Shown piece by piece: positions 45,165 to 56,160 of a stretch of DNA of 64,000 bases (the first letter of the stretch is position 1; the number at the start of each line of letters is the position of its first letter). The stretch comes from Eutypella sp. D-1. Taxonomy: Eukaryota > Ascomycota > Sordariomycetes > Xylariales > Diatrypaceae. The notes beneath the pieces were generated by a model, which saw nothing but the letters and a program-made list of their open reading frames with translations, did no database searches and had not been told where the DNA came from. The position numbers and the translations under genes are program-made. The DNA lies in assembly GCA_023313575.1 (NCBI GenBank), contig JAJTTP010000032.1:62001-126000 (forward strand), written 5' to 3'.

Positions 45165-48100
45165 CTATGGATCTGCTCCGCTAGAACACGATTTCCTTTT
45201 CCTTGGCAGTCTCGGGGCTCTACCTGTGCAATCTATGTAGATTATTTAAACTGCGCTCGTTTCTCTTTTAGCCCGCCACACTGAGTTGCTAGTAGCTTAC
45301 AGTATTAAGTGACGAGAAGTAGGGAGCAAGGGTGCACCAGATGGGTGATAAGTAGCAGGGTGAGGGTGGAGGATGGTAGGGAAGTCAAGTCGGGAAATTT
45401 GACATGATCGCGTTTGCGAATCTGAGTAACGTCTAAGAGTGAAGGGCCGGGACTCTGTCTATCACGTTGACTTTTTTCTTTCTAGAGATAGTGTCGATGC
45501 CAGTGTGAGGCTGTCACTGCAGACTGTTGTCGAGATGGGAACAACTGGTGCACATCGGCCTATTGAGAACACCCCGAGAGATTGAGTCGGTGTCCGTTTG
45601 GGCTTAGCTGAGCCGACAGCGAGACACGGAGAACGAAGTAAGAAGGCAAGGGAGGATAATAAACTAATTCAATCGAGTATCACTTGAGACACCAAAGGCG
45701 TACTAGGCCGACGATAGTCTGGAGGGGGGGGGGGGGGAAGTGCGCCACGAGGTGCGGTAGCTAATATTGCATGTAAGACAACATTGTTCATATGTAAATG
45801 ATGGGGAGCTTGGGGTCGTGGAGCGAACTTGGAGCTTCCAAGGTTGTCTGCTGGCGTAATCTTCTGCATGCTATAAGTCATGTAAAGTCAGGTCAGACTG
45901 AAGGTCAAATGATTCGATGACGACCCAAGAATCCGGTACTGTGGGGAAATGAGGCGGATGAGTCTGGCCATCTACGAGGTCCGGAGATGGATGGGCATGC
46001 AGGAGTATGTGGGAGGAGCATTAGGGGATAAACCAGGTATGTAGTTCTACCCCGGCACCCAATGGGCCCCCAGCAAGCCCAGGTAGGAAATGTTGTGCCT
46101 CGAGGCTCGAGACATCCCGGACAAAAGTATATAATTATGCTATGTATAGACTATCCCAGAGTAGTATTTCGCTTCTCGCCGGTTACCAAATGCAGACATA
46201 TAAACGAGAGTGTCCGGGGGTGTCTCGAACCAAAAGAGTCTGGAAAGTCCCAACACTGCCGCTGTGATACGTAAGCGACAGGAGGACTGACGACGACAGC
46301 GATTCTGGCAAGGATTGGCGAGGACGTCCCACAATTTGGAATAGCCGAGGGTGATTGGAGATGGGGTTTTCGGATTTCCCTTTTTTCTTTTCTCTTCTCT
46401 ATCGTCTTCGGGTGGTACATTTGTACACCCCAAAGCATCATACATAGTAGTGACTGCATTCTTCGTGACCTGCTTGGCTTTTCATCTACATAGGTACTTA
46501 TCCCGATCACCTTCTCTGGCAGCCCTGGCTACTGGATTAGGGAGTCTCGTCCGCCCGACGTTGAAGTTGAAGATTCTCCTTGGCACCTAGGACCTGAGGA
46601 GGCGATGATACGATTAGGAGATGGAAACGCCGACGACGAATAGGAGCGAAAGGGTGGCAGTCAATATATTGTCACCCAACCTCGTCGTATGTATTATCCC
46701 GTACCCCCCAGAGGTGATGAGGCGGCTGGCGGTTAGGGCGTGATGAGACGGGGACATCGTCCAGTAGAGATCAAGCCGTACTACATACGTAGGCGTCGGG
46801 GACCAGGAAGTACCTAACTAGCTTATGCAATTCTCGTGAAGCGAGAAGGTTAGCAAGGTTGGCTGGTTGGCTGGTTGTCTACTACCTGTGTGTACTATGT
46901 ATGTATGAGTTGACAGCTGACCCGTCAGACGGGGACGGGGGCATCGCGCCAAGTAAAGCCGGAGAATTTTCTACCACCACACCACCCATAAAAGCATCGT
47001 AGTACGAGGGTCTCGACGTTTGATTGAGCGAAAATTGAAGCCGCGAATGGGAGGTGGACGAGGTCGAGACCTCCTCCAGCTCTTAATATATGGTTGGCTG
47101 GCGAAGGGACGGAATCAGTAATGTTCTCGAAGCTTTTTCGGTTATAAAAGCTATAAGAAACACGATGGAACTTGAACCCATTACAACTGAACGCCTAGAC
47201 ACACTATCGCCTACGTATTATTGCAGTGCCTAACAATTCCAAGGGTCATCTGGGCAGTTAAACAACTGATGACGTACAGTATAATCGATAGTCATAAACT
47301 ATATATTCACCTGATGGTTCGCGTTCTGGTTTTTAAAAAGGTGAAATAAAAGTGAAGATTGCCGCACCTAGGTAGTATTCTGAAGTATTTCCACACCACT
47401 CGCTTCCTTTAAGGGCTTCCAAATTCGGGCATACCCAGGGGGTTGATGTGGGGTCAACCCCTTTAATTGTTCACTTTAAAAGGCTTTATGAACTAGTCAC
47501 ATAGAATGTTCCTCCGGCCTATAGCATATTACAGGTCCATCTTGTTTTTCTTCTCCTTTTCCTTTCTCTTTATTTTTCTTTTCATGCTTTGCTTATATCT
47601 TCTCCACCGGGTCATGGCAATCCTCCCGATAGGCTGCTAGGTTAGGATCCCTAAGTTGGGGTAATATTGACAGCTGCAAGTGCAAGCGAGGGAGGGTAGA
47701 TGCTAAGCAACTAAGTAAACACGTACTTAAGAATACATGGCAATAAGAACGTGGAAATATAATAAATTCATTCTTTTCTCTTTTCTCAGATACAGGCCTG
47801 GGGAAGTGAGACCCTGTATTTACTTTACTATACATACGTGTATGTATATTAAAATATAGGTACCTTAAGTAGCTAATTTGTCTGAGCCGGCTTAGGTTAT
47901 AACTACATCAGATGGATTGACTTACGCAACATGTACGCGATATACGATATCCTATATTTTATATCATTATTTAAACTGGCAGCATTCACCTTATCTAGGC
48001 AGTACTGCCGGCATCCTTAGGAACAATTTTCGCAACAGTAATACCGGTAAGGCAAGTTGGCAAGCTAAGGGGGCGGCCGGCGATAGTAAGACCCTGCTGA

Positions 48101-48509
48101 CTAATATGCATATAGGGGTTCGGCCAATCAGTTCGCAGCCAACCAACGGACCTACCAGCCTACCAGGACGCCCTGTCCTGGTCACCAAATTACTACCCAG
48201 TATCCAAGAGCTCGGTGGCATGCATGGCTGGAGCAAAAGCGACAGATTGTATTGGTAACGAAAGCATTGTATTGAAAGATTGTAATGGCTTGAAGGTCCA
48301 AGGAAGAAACCAGATGGCGTTTAAACGATTGACAAAACTTGAAATGAATGAAATAACGCCGAGTCCAGAAAACAAAGGAGACAAGCAGCTAATAGCTGGT
48401 AACCATGATTATACCGTCCCATCCTTGATCATGTACTTGATCATTCGAATTCGGTCATTTGCCTGAGGATTGAGCCTTCTTTGCTCTCTCTTCTTGCTTC
48501 TCTTGTCTT
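45165..48509. other. Intergenic, no gene recognised
   Basis: 3.3 kb without a convincing gene. It has a G run at about 45721-45737 and GGCTGGTTGGCTGGTTG repeats at about 46860-46876. Short frames at 46062-46590 and 47593-48466 have no motif or splice support. Confidence 0.5.
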
Positions 48510-49352
48510 CTACGTTTTATCCCATCTTGAAGCTAAATATCTGTGTAAGTATTTGTATTCAGCAACAGGAGGGCTATGTGAACCTACCGATTCCCAAGCG
48601 TTATGTTTGGCCGCGTCGTCCAGGAAATTATTCCTGCGATTTTCCGCATTATCAATAGCCTGCTTATGGCCGCGGTGGTAACGGTGTTGATGGTAAGCGA
48701 TGTAATCCTGGTCGTACTCTCGGCGGCCACTCGCGTGCGCCGCAGCCGCTTCGGCGGCTTCTGTAGCCTTCCGAGCTGCTTCCTCATGCCATTCCCGGGT
48801 TGCTATGGGGTCCCCGCCGAGTTTATCTCTATTATCTCATATCTCCTGTTGGCTCAGCTTAGGCTTAGTCTTCATATGAGCCTCGAATTCCTGTCCTTAG
48901 CGGACGTCGACTATAACTTGAGCCTTGTATGCATAGTACTCTTCATTGTATGCTGATGTCGTCGGGCCCTCTCTCCCCCAGTCTGCCTTCGAGTCTCGGT
49001 AGACATCAGTGCTGGCCTTTGGTCTTGAGACACCTTCCACGTCACGATGCGCAGCTGGATGATCAACATCCGGGCGCCCGCTGTGCTGGGAGCCTGGACC
49101 GTAGTGTGGTCTGTTACGACCTTGGGCGAGGCATTGGTGTGCGTAGCTTGGCTGACTGCAGGGCGGATAGGTATTCGCTCTGTCCCCACTGGTGCGAAAA
49201 TGGTTGTCTCTGATTTCCGGACGTGTAGAACCGCCTACAGACGGCACTTGATGTTTAAAATCTTCCGGCCGAACTATCACGTGGCGGCCACCCTCGTCAA
49301 CACAATATGCCCGCCCTTTAGCATCATATCTCCAGACAAAGTGGTTCGACAT
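48510..49352 (-). pseudogene. Uncharacterised gene, either with a weak-donor intron or inactivated by two stops
   Basis: One minus-strand frame runs from ATG at 49352 to TAG at 48512-48510, interrupted only by TAA (48899-48897) and TGA (48839-48837). Both sides read as protein: MSNHFVWRYDAKGRAYCVDE and GRHVIVRPEDF before, and a highly charged helix after (REWHEEAARKATEAAEAAAA, then YDQDYIAYHQHRYHRGHKQA), ending EYKYLHRYLASRWDK. An intron from 48939 (GTACTA) to 48829 (AATAG) is 111 nt, removes both stops, keeps the phase and would give 243 aa (joint NEE/DKLGGDP). The donor is poor, so a pseudogene is equally possible. No family is recognised; the Tyr/His-rich tail and Ala/Glu helix give no function. 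Confidence 0.45.
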
Positions 49353-50562
49353 TGCTACACAATATCCAAGCGCTCGGTTGTATGGATGAGTGAAATAACA
49401 AGGTCTTCTGATAGAATAATGTGTATATGATTGAATGAATATAGAACGAAAATGTTATACCAGATAACAGTATGACTTCTACTTATGTTCTCTTACACAG
49501 CCATCTGCTAGACATAGAAATATTGGGAAAAGCAGGTATATTTATAACCGTGCGCCTCTTCCACCAGACCAACTCCGAAATGGATAAGCATGGTGGTTTA
49601 CATAGGAATAGACACAGCCAAGTCAGTCATGTTACGTTAAGCGCCATCTGAGCAATGGAAGTAGGCTGAGCGGACTAACTGCAGATGATTTTCAGGGGGA
49701 CAGGTCGAGTTCGACAGCCAACTTGACGATAGAGACAAAAAAGCTACATAGTGAGTGGTTATGTCTCCATTCTTAACCGGATCTCCATTTCTTAACCGCC
49801 CGGGCCGAGACCGTTACAGCCACGATCTAGTAGTTCGTTGGGATGATCAATGGCCAGCTGCAGATCACCGGTATCTTCGGACGAACCCATCATGAAACGA
49901 AGTGGAGATAAATTCTAACAATGGGACAGGATGGATACTTCGTAGACGCGCGGTTGTGGTAGTTGGTAATGGTTGCGATCAGAATAGCCCTGTAGGCCCT
50001 AGTGGGAAAACGGACAACGGATTCTGTTAAAATCCCTGAAAATAGATTTTGCTACAAGAAAAGGGTGGAATGCGAATAGTTAGATGGATAGACAGTTCCC
50101 AAAGCTACCTAGGCACCTAAGTATAATTACAATTGTACAGTACGTCCCTGGTTATGTACCTGGTCATTCGAGTTAATGGCTAACAACCTTGGAACATAGT
50201 ACTGTTATAATATAGCAGGTTTGGTGTGATGTATTAAACGAGAGTAGATTCCAGTTTTAAGATCTGCAGATCCGTTAGGAAGGTCCTGGATTAAGAGGGT
50301 GGAATAGTGTTTGTAAACAAAACGATGCATGGATATCAAGATGTTGCATGTAAACAATTGCAATAGGTACCTGGGTAATGGGTGCAACTGCAGGTCGGGC
50401 GGTGTTTATGGTCGAACCATGAAAAGACCGTCATAATGAAACGTATGGACGGAATACATCCTCCTGATCCCCGCGTTCCGAGGTCCTAAGGTCCCATATA
50501 AATTGGGCGGAGTGGGAAGTGGGGCACTGGTCTGCATTACTACCTACCTTACCGCCCTGGGG
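49353..50562. other. Intergenic, no gene recognised
   Basis: 1.2 kb between the uncertain gene and the inverted-repeat element. AT-rich, with no frame above 60 codons. Confidence 0.5.
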
Positions 50563-50747
50563 GGGTTTTCTGACATAATGTCGGGCCGGCTGAGATCGTC
50601 TCCGAGATTATGTTTCCAAAAAAGACGGTCTTACAATTTTTGGTGATGATCTCCATTTTTGACATGGGCCCGGAGATAATGTCAAAGTCAAAACCATAAT
50701 TTTTTATCGTTACGGTATCCTTTTTGAAACCACCTATAAACTGTAAC

Positions 50748-50880
50748 GGGCTCCAGGGCTCCAGGGCTATATGGGCTATATGGGCTATATGGGCTATATG
50801 GGCTTCAAGGCTTCAAGGCTTCAAGGCTTCAAGGCTTCAAGGCTTCAAGGCTTCAAGGCTTCAAGGCTTTAGGGCTCCAG
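50748..50880. repeat. Compound minisatellite (8- and 9-bp units)
   Basis: Two GGGCTCCA units, then four exact GGGCTATAT units (50764-50799), then eight exact GGCTTCAA units (50801-50864), then GGCTTTAG and GGCTCCAG. All unit types share a GGCT core, so they probably grew from one another. Confidence 0.95.
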
Positions 50881-50979
50881 AACGCACCTGCCTTCCCGGC
50901 TACTATTCGGATAGCATCACCACCTTGCACCTACCTATATATACGTATATTGGATCAAAATAATCACCTGTGACTTCTG

Positions 50980-51082
50980 TAACTAATAGCCCAACTGTAT
51001 AGATCGTAGTATTATAACGTAGCCGTAACCGTAGCCGTATATCCATGGTTCGAATCCCGTACGTGATAAAAAAAAAAAAAAA
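50980..51082 (+). mobile_element. tRNA-like (SINE-like) unit with A box, B box and poly(A)
   Basis: TAGCCCAACTG at 50987-50997 fits the RNA polymerase III A-box consensus TRGYNNANNNG. GGTTCGAATCC at 51047-51057 is a perfect B box, 60 bp further on, and an A15 run follows at 51068-51082. The T arm and acceptor stem do not pair properly (CATGG against CCCGT), so this is not a working tRNA. A tRNA-derived SINE or tRNA relic is the likely origin. Confidence 0.45.
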
Positions 51083-51236
51083 CCAAAAGAACTACCATAT
51101 ATTAGGTACCTAGGTACTTCTAAATAAGTACCTAAGTATTTTTTTTCCCTAAAAATTTAGGTTTTAAAACCGTCTTTATTTTTAATATTATGTCAAAACC
51201 TTGACATAATATCGAATGGAGATCATGTCAAAACCC

Positions 51237-51690
51237 GTAATTATTTAGAAGTGGCCACTTAGGAGTGATCGTCTTAATAGCGGTTATCATTGCTGTGACC
51301 ATGTTAAAAAAGCCCCCTAGGGCGCTAAGGTAGGTAGCTCCAAGGATGAAGGTACCAAGTACATATGTAGGTATGTTTCTATAAGTAGGGCACTTTTGCC
51401 GCCAGCCAGCCATGCAGCCGCCCAAATTTGCCGGTGCACACCGCTTGCTAAAAATGCTAAACTTAGGAGGGGCACCTTGAGGTTATTCCAGTGACTTCCA
51501 TTATTACTTAGGTATATTAAAGTGCATACCTAACCTACTAAGTACTTAGTATTCAACCCTTACCCAACCTACAACATAGGTACCTATCTAGGTAGAGGAC
51601 TATTTATTCTATACTGGTGCCGAAAAGAGTGACAGTTTCTACTACCACTGCGCAGTGTTTCTTCGTTTCTCATTTTCCGTTCATCTGACG
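51237..51690. other. Intergenic, rich in ACCTAGGTA-type motifs
   Basis: About 450 bp upstream of the F-box gene with TACTTAGGTA (51505-51514), TACTAAGTACTTAG and GGTACCTATCTAGGTA motifs between 51500 and 51600. It includes the F-box gene promoter. Confidence 0.5.
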
Positions 51691-53108
51691 ATGGAGCATC
51701 TTCCTTTGGAGCTTATTCAGAGGACATTCAGCTATCTCGATCTTGCCTCCCTACGAAATGCAGCCCTTTCTTGCCGCACTTTCCTCGATGCTTTCAAAAA
51801 TGCCGAGGTTCTCATAACAAGCGAGATACTTCTACGACAGATCGATCCCAGTGTGTTGCCAGAGGCCATTCTAGTTGAAAAATCTGGGCACTTAGGCGAG
51901 CCTTCTGTCGAGACAGGGACGAATTTCGCCAATACTTATCTAAAGAGCCGGACGCCTGCACCGTCACAGTGGAAACTCGTTGATGCCTTGCCTTTGGAAC
52001 GATTTCATCGATTTGTTGACTACTTTGCAAACCAGTTCGCAAAGGAAGCCCTGGAGAGACAACCTCGCCTGGCCATCGAAGAGCAGCCTAAGCCAGCCCG
52101 TGACGAAATCTGTCGTTTCCAGCGGGCTTTTTATCGTGTCCAGCTGTACCGTAACGTCGTAGGCCAAATCTTCCCTGTAACAGACGATGAGTTGCGGGAG
52201 ATGTTTTTTGGTCATTACGTCGCTTGGGAGAATGAGCAGCTGGCATGCGTCCACGATCATCTCGTAAGAGTTGTTGCTAAGCGTAAGCAATCGCTAAAAA
52301 GATGAGATACAAGACTTCGATATCACAAGTCGCTAACGAATCAACAGCGTTCAACCACATGGTGGACCATGACGTAACCTGGGGGTATCTGAGAGTCCCG
52401 TATATTGATCGCCTTAGCATGAACTATGCACAGTACCTCATCTTTGAAGGCTTAGAGAAATGCTATCATCTGTCCAAAGCTTCAACGTATGAGCAATGGC
52501 ATGCTTTGCTAAGTAGCGGGGAAGAGCGATTCTGTGAGCCTTTCTACACAGACGTCTTCCTTCATCGAGGACTTGAAAAGGCCGCAAATCCACCTCCAAT
52601 GTATATTGATCTGTTGGGGGAGCTCGATGACGAAGACAGAGAAGTCGTGGTTGGCTGGCCGTTTTATGATGACCCTGATCGAGGCCCGGTATCTATGTGG
52701 GAATGGGTTCATAGAGATGAAATCCCTGGCGAATTCGTTGCGGGCGCTCGAACGGCGTACCACCGGCAGTGGGCTTATACATTCTGGAACTTGTCGAGGC
52801 TCGAAAGCGCGGGTCTCCTTAGCGACCCCAGTATATCTGCGCGAGGGCCCCTCGATGAGGATGATCTGGGGGAGTACAGAACTCCGGAACGTTTGAGAAA
52901 CTTAGAGAATTCACAAAAGTGTAGGGCCAAGGTGTGGTACAAGGGAGGCTCGGGGTGGTGGAGTGCTGAGGATCAGACTAAGGTTGTCTGGCCACAACCC
53001 CCCAAACGCGTTCGGCCTGTGTATTATCAACCCCGATCTATTGCCGAAGCTAAAGAGATTCTTACAGAATTACACCAAGGGCAAGAACTAGGTGCAGAGA
53101 AAAAGTGA
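51691..53108 (+). CDS. F-box protein
   Basis: Two exons, 51691-52282 and 52348-53108, give 450 aa. The 65-nt intron has a GTAAGC donor, a GCTAAC branch site and a CAACAG acceptor. The F-box is at the very N-terminus: EHLPLELIQRTFSYLDLASLRNAALSCRTFLDAF (residues 2-36, described by its ends EHLPLELI and CRTFLDAF). F-boxes bind Skp1 in SCF ubiquitin ligases. The remaining 400 residues, the presumed substrate-binding part, match no repeat family I know; they are Trp/Tyr-rich near the end (VWYKGGSGWWSAEDQTKVVW). The start 51691 is chosen over an in-frame ATG at 51655 because it places the F-box directly after Met, as in many fungal F-box proteins. Codon use is less GC-rich than in most genes here, as is common for fast-evolving fungal F-box genes. 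Confidence 0.82.
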
Positions 53109-56100
53109 GTAAGCTAGGAAATATACAAGAGTGTTGGTCATGCACTAAAAGATGTCAAAATGCAGAAAGCGCTACCCCTTGACCCTACTACAAATGATAC
53201 GCCCCACCCGTTCAACTCACGCATAGGTTATCGTAGGCGAAAAAATCGAGAAAACTCAGATTTGGAGTATACATGATCATGTTTGAAGCCTCAGCGAAGC
53301 CATTGTACCTTTATAAATCGTATTCGAAGAAAATGATTACTTCATATGTCTACTATATATGTATACTGGAAGGACGTCGGGTTTGGATGAAGCCAAAAGT
53401 GGCAATCGCCAGTCAACCTTAGACTGCGGGCAAGCCGCGTTGGCCAGGGCTGCACTCTGCGATTAGGGACCGTATCTTCCATGATCAACTAAGCTGAGCC
53501 TGATTAAATGCTAGACTCAACCAATATTGTCAATCCTCACTTATAGACTGGGCAACCAGGTAGGGTCAGCGTTGATCCCGGGCGTGAACGATGCTAATGT
53601 CCCATACTCCTCCATGAGGAAGAGACTCCCGTCCAATAAAACCCCAAAAATCTCTTCGTCCGACATGCCACCCTATACTCGTACGTAGCATACTATAAAC
53701 ACGCATGTACACGATGTTCAAGGCCATGCCATTGCCCTTCCTTCTCCTGCCAGCTAAGTTGCCAGAAAACTGATCACGCTGCACGTTTCAGCCGCACCAC
53801 CGTCCCCCCCCCCCCCCCCCACCCCTTTCGTGAAAGCTCACAGAGAGGGAAGGGGTAGAAAAGAGGAGGGGAGGTCTAGAACCCCGAGCCTCGGCATCGG
53901 ATCGGGCGTCGGGCTTGCAGGCTCTTTATTGCTGCTCTCTCTCTCTCTCATTTGCAGCAACCCCCTTTCGAATACCGACATATGTACGAATAATGGCCCA
54001 GGGTCCCTCTGGACGCTCTGGTTGGGTGCCTACTACTTGCAAGTTACATACTCCATGTTCTGTACTTATGTGGACAGGCTTGGCTGGAAGAACATGTAAG
54101 TTGGCTGGGTGCTGAGTATGTCGTAGCCGCCGGGCTCCATGCTACCCCAAGCTGTTGGGCCGGGTTTTCTACTTGACAACAGGTGTGCCGAGAGGGGCTT
54201 TTTTTTAATAAAAAACCGCAAGACCAACGGCCCTCGTGGCTGTGCGACCGGGGCCCTCCGTTTGGCTACCACCAAGATAGAAGCCATAACGACTTCATAC
54301 CTTTTAGTATGCCAGCCAAAATATAGCGTTACTTTAATGTAAACAAGAGCTTCAAGTCTATACGCTCCTGCAGGTAAAAGGAGTGTCTGACCTTCCTACT
54401 ATCTAATGCCCATAACTCGTACGTAGCGACACTTGCGTACTCGATTCCCTGTATCCCCGGCCCATATGCACATGGTCGGCAGGGTTCGTATGTGGCATGC
54501 AAGACCGTGCAGCACACATGAAATTTACATGTCACTGTACATATTATGAGCCCTGTTGCCAGGCTGGCGGTGGGCGCAATACATAATTCAGACGGCCCAG
54601 GATAATCCCGTCCTCGAGGACTCGGGTCACTTCGGGATAACGCGGCTTTAAGGAACCCGCGATCGAGGCCGAGCACTCAAGTTCAGCCTCCGGAAAGGTC
54701 CGCACTTGGGTAACATCGAGGCTACAGTGTCGTACATATCTCGTCGTGCGTCCCGCCGCTTTCCGCGGGGCGTCATATTATAGGTTCGATAAACCTGTCA
54801 TGCATAGACATACGACGAATAATTCACTTTTGAGGGCGTCCGGCAATGTTGCCTTGTTCGTACCTATATTTGCGCCGTCATTCGAGGCCAGCCCTCAAGA
54901 CAACCCGGCACTTATGCGGTAAGATCAAGAAACCATGCTAGCCACGATTGCGATATGTAGTCTTATACATGCATATATTGGGGTTGATCTAATACCTAGG
55001 TATGGACGATTTGTATAATGAAAGCTTAGATGAAAAATATCCCCACCACCCAGAAACATAACAGCTCACCCCTATTCCGTGCATGGAGATCCTACCTACT
55101 TTAGAATGCGCTCCTGGTGGTGTATCATCGCCACCAGATCAGGGGGCATCTAGTCCAGCCATATGGAATATATTCACTACTCAATAAGCCTCCATCTCAA
55201 ATAGCGTGACCGCCATGCATACCATCGAACGCTGTCAGAGCTTTTAGGTGGGTGGGGGCATTCGCTTACTACTTCGCTGCTACTAACGAGGATATGAAGG
55301 AATTAATTGTGCCTCTGATCCATGGCGACCGTAAATTCATGATGGGAGTAGGGACTCAGCGGAGTAGATGCAGCCCGTCACATACCTAGTGTTATCCTGA
55401 GTTAACGACCAACTGCATATGCAGTCAGGTATAAACGCGCGATATAAATCTTGCGGCGTCGGTCAGTAGAATTAAGGTTACTTCCTACATTAGAAAAGGG
55501 GGCCGAAACAAGGAATCCGCCCCCGGACGATGACAGTCCGGCTGTTGTCTCTGCCAGAGCTAAAAGCTGTTTTTAATATTGGTGACGGGGGGGGGGGGGC
55601 AGTAGAGTTTTCTCACGAGGGAGACCCGAACCGTATTAATCAAGTGGAATTGCCTCCGTTAAATGGCTGGTTATAGGCACTATGTGCGATTGTTACTTCA
55701 TAATCAAGGTGGTAAATCAGTACCTAAAAACCACGGAGCGGGAACAGCAGGGGAAGATGCCGGAGAAAACACAGAAAGGCGAGTCGACAAGGTCTAGTCG
55801 AATCTATCGAGACTGAACGTCTTTTTTTTTTCATAGCACAGATGAAGCGGCGTGGTTTACTTATCAAGGACGTCACTCCACTAATACGGGTCGCTTATAT
55901 ATACATTGAAACTTGGATCATTCAACCCCGAATAGGATAATATATACATGAAGAAACTTGTTATGATTGCTAGCTCTATGAACGCGTTGATGCAAAAAAG
56001 AAGCCTCCCGGAGGCCGCAGCCGGGAAAACAATCCGGCAAGCCAAAAAAAGCCTACTGCATAGCTTCCCCCCTAAACTCCGCGTCTAATGCAAGTACTCC

Positions 56101-56160
56101 CCCCTTCCGCCGGACCTTCAGGAGCTAAGCCGAGCCGCCGTTACATCCGTGCGAGACGCT
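53109..56160. other. Intergenic, no gene recognised
   Basis: 3 kb without a gene. C run at about 53806-53820, G run at about 55588-55599, a perfect TACCTAGGTA palindrome at 54993-55002. All open frames are short and scattered. Confidence 0.5.

Larger units (their letters stand above)
50563..51236. mobile_element. Inverted-repeat (foldback/MITE-like) element
   Basis: The ends are imperfect inverted repeats. The left begins GGGTTTTCTGACATAATGTC (50563-50582); the right end, read on the minus strand, begins GGGTTTTGACATGATCTC (51236-51219). Inside each end the similarity continues, with AAAAAAGACGGT (50618-50629) on the left mirrored by AAATAAAGACGGT on the minus strand near 51167-51180. Copies of a GACATNAT motif recur in both directions (about 50571, 50660, 50680, 51188, 51202, 51223). 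The 674-bp unit codes for nothing. No target-site duplication is obvious. The interior carries a minisatellite and a tRNA-like unit. Confidence 0.5.

Noticed and set aside
50724..50963. 79-codon frame with IWAIWA and GFKASRLQ repeats
   Set aside because: It is simply the translation of the minisatellite.
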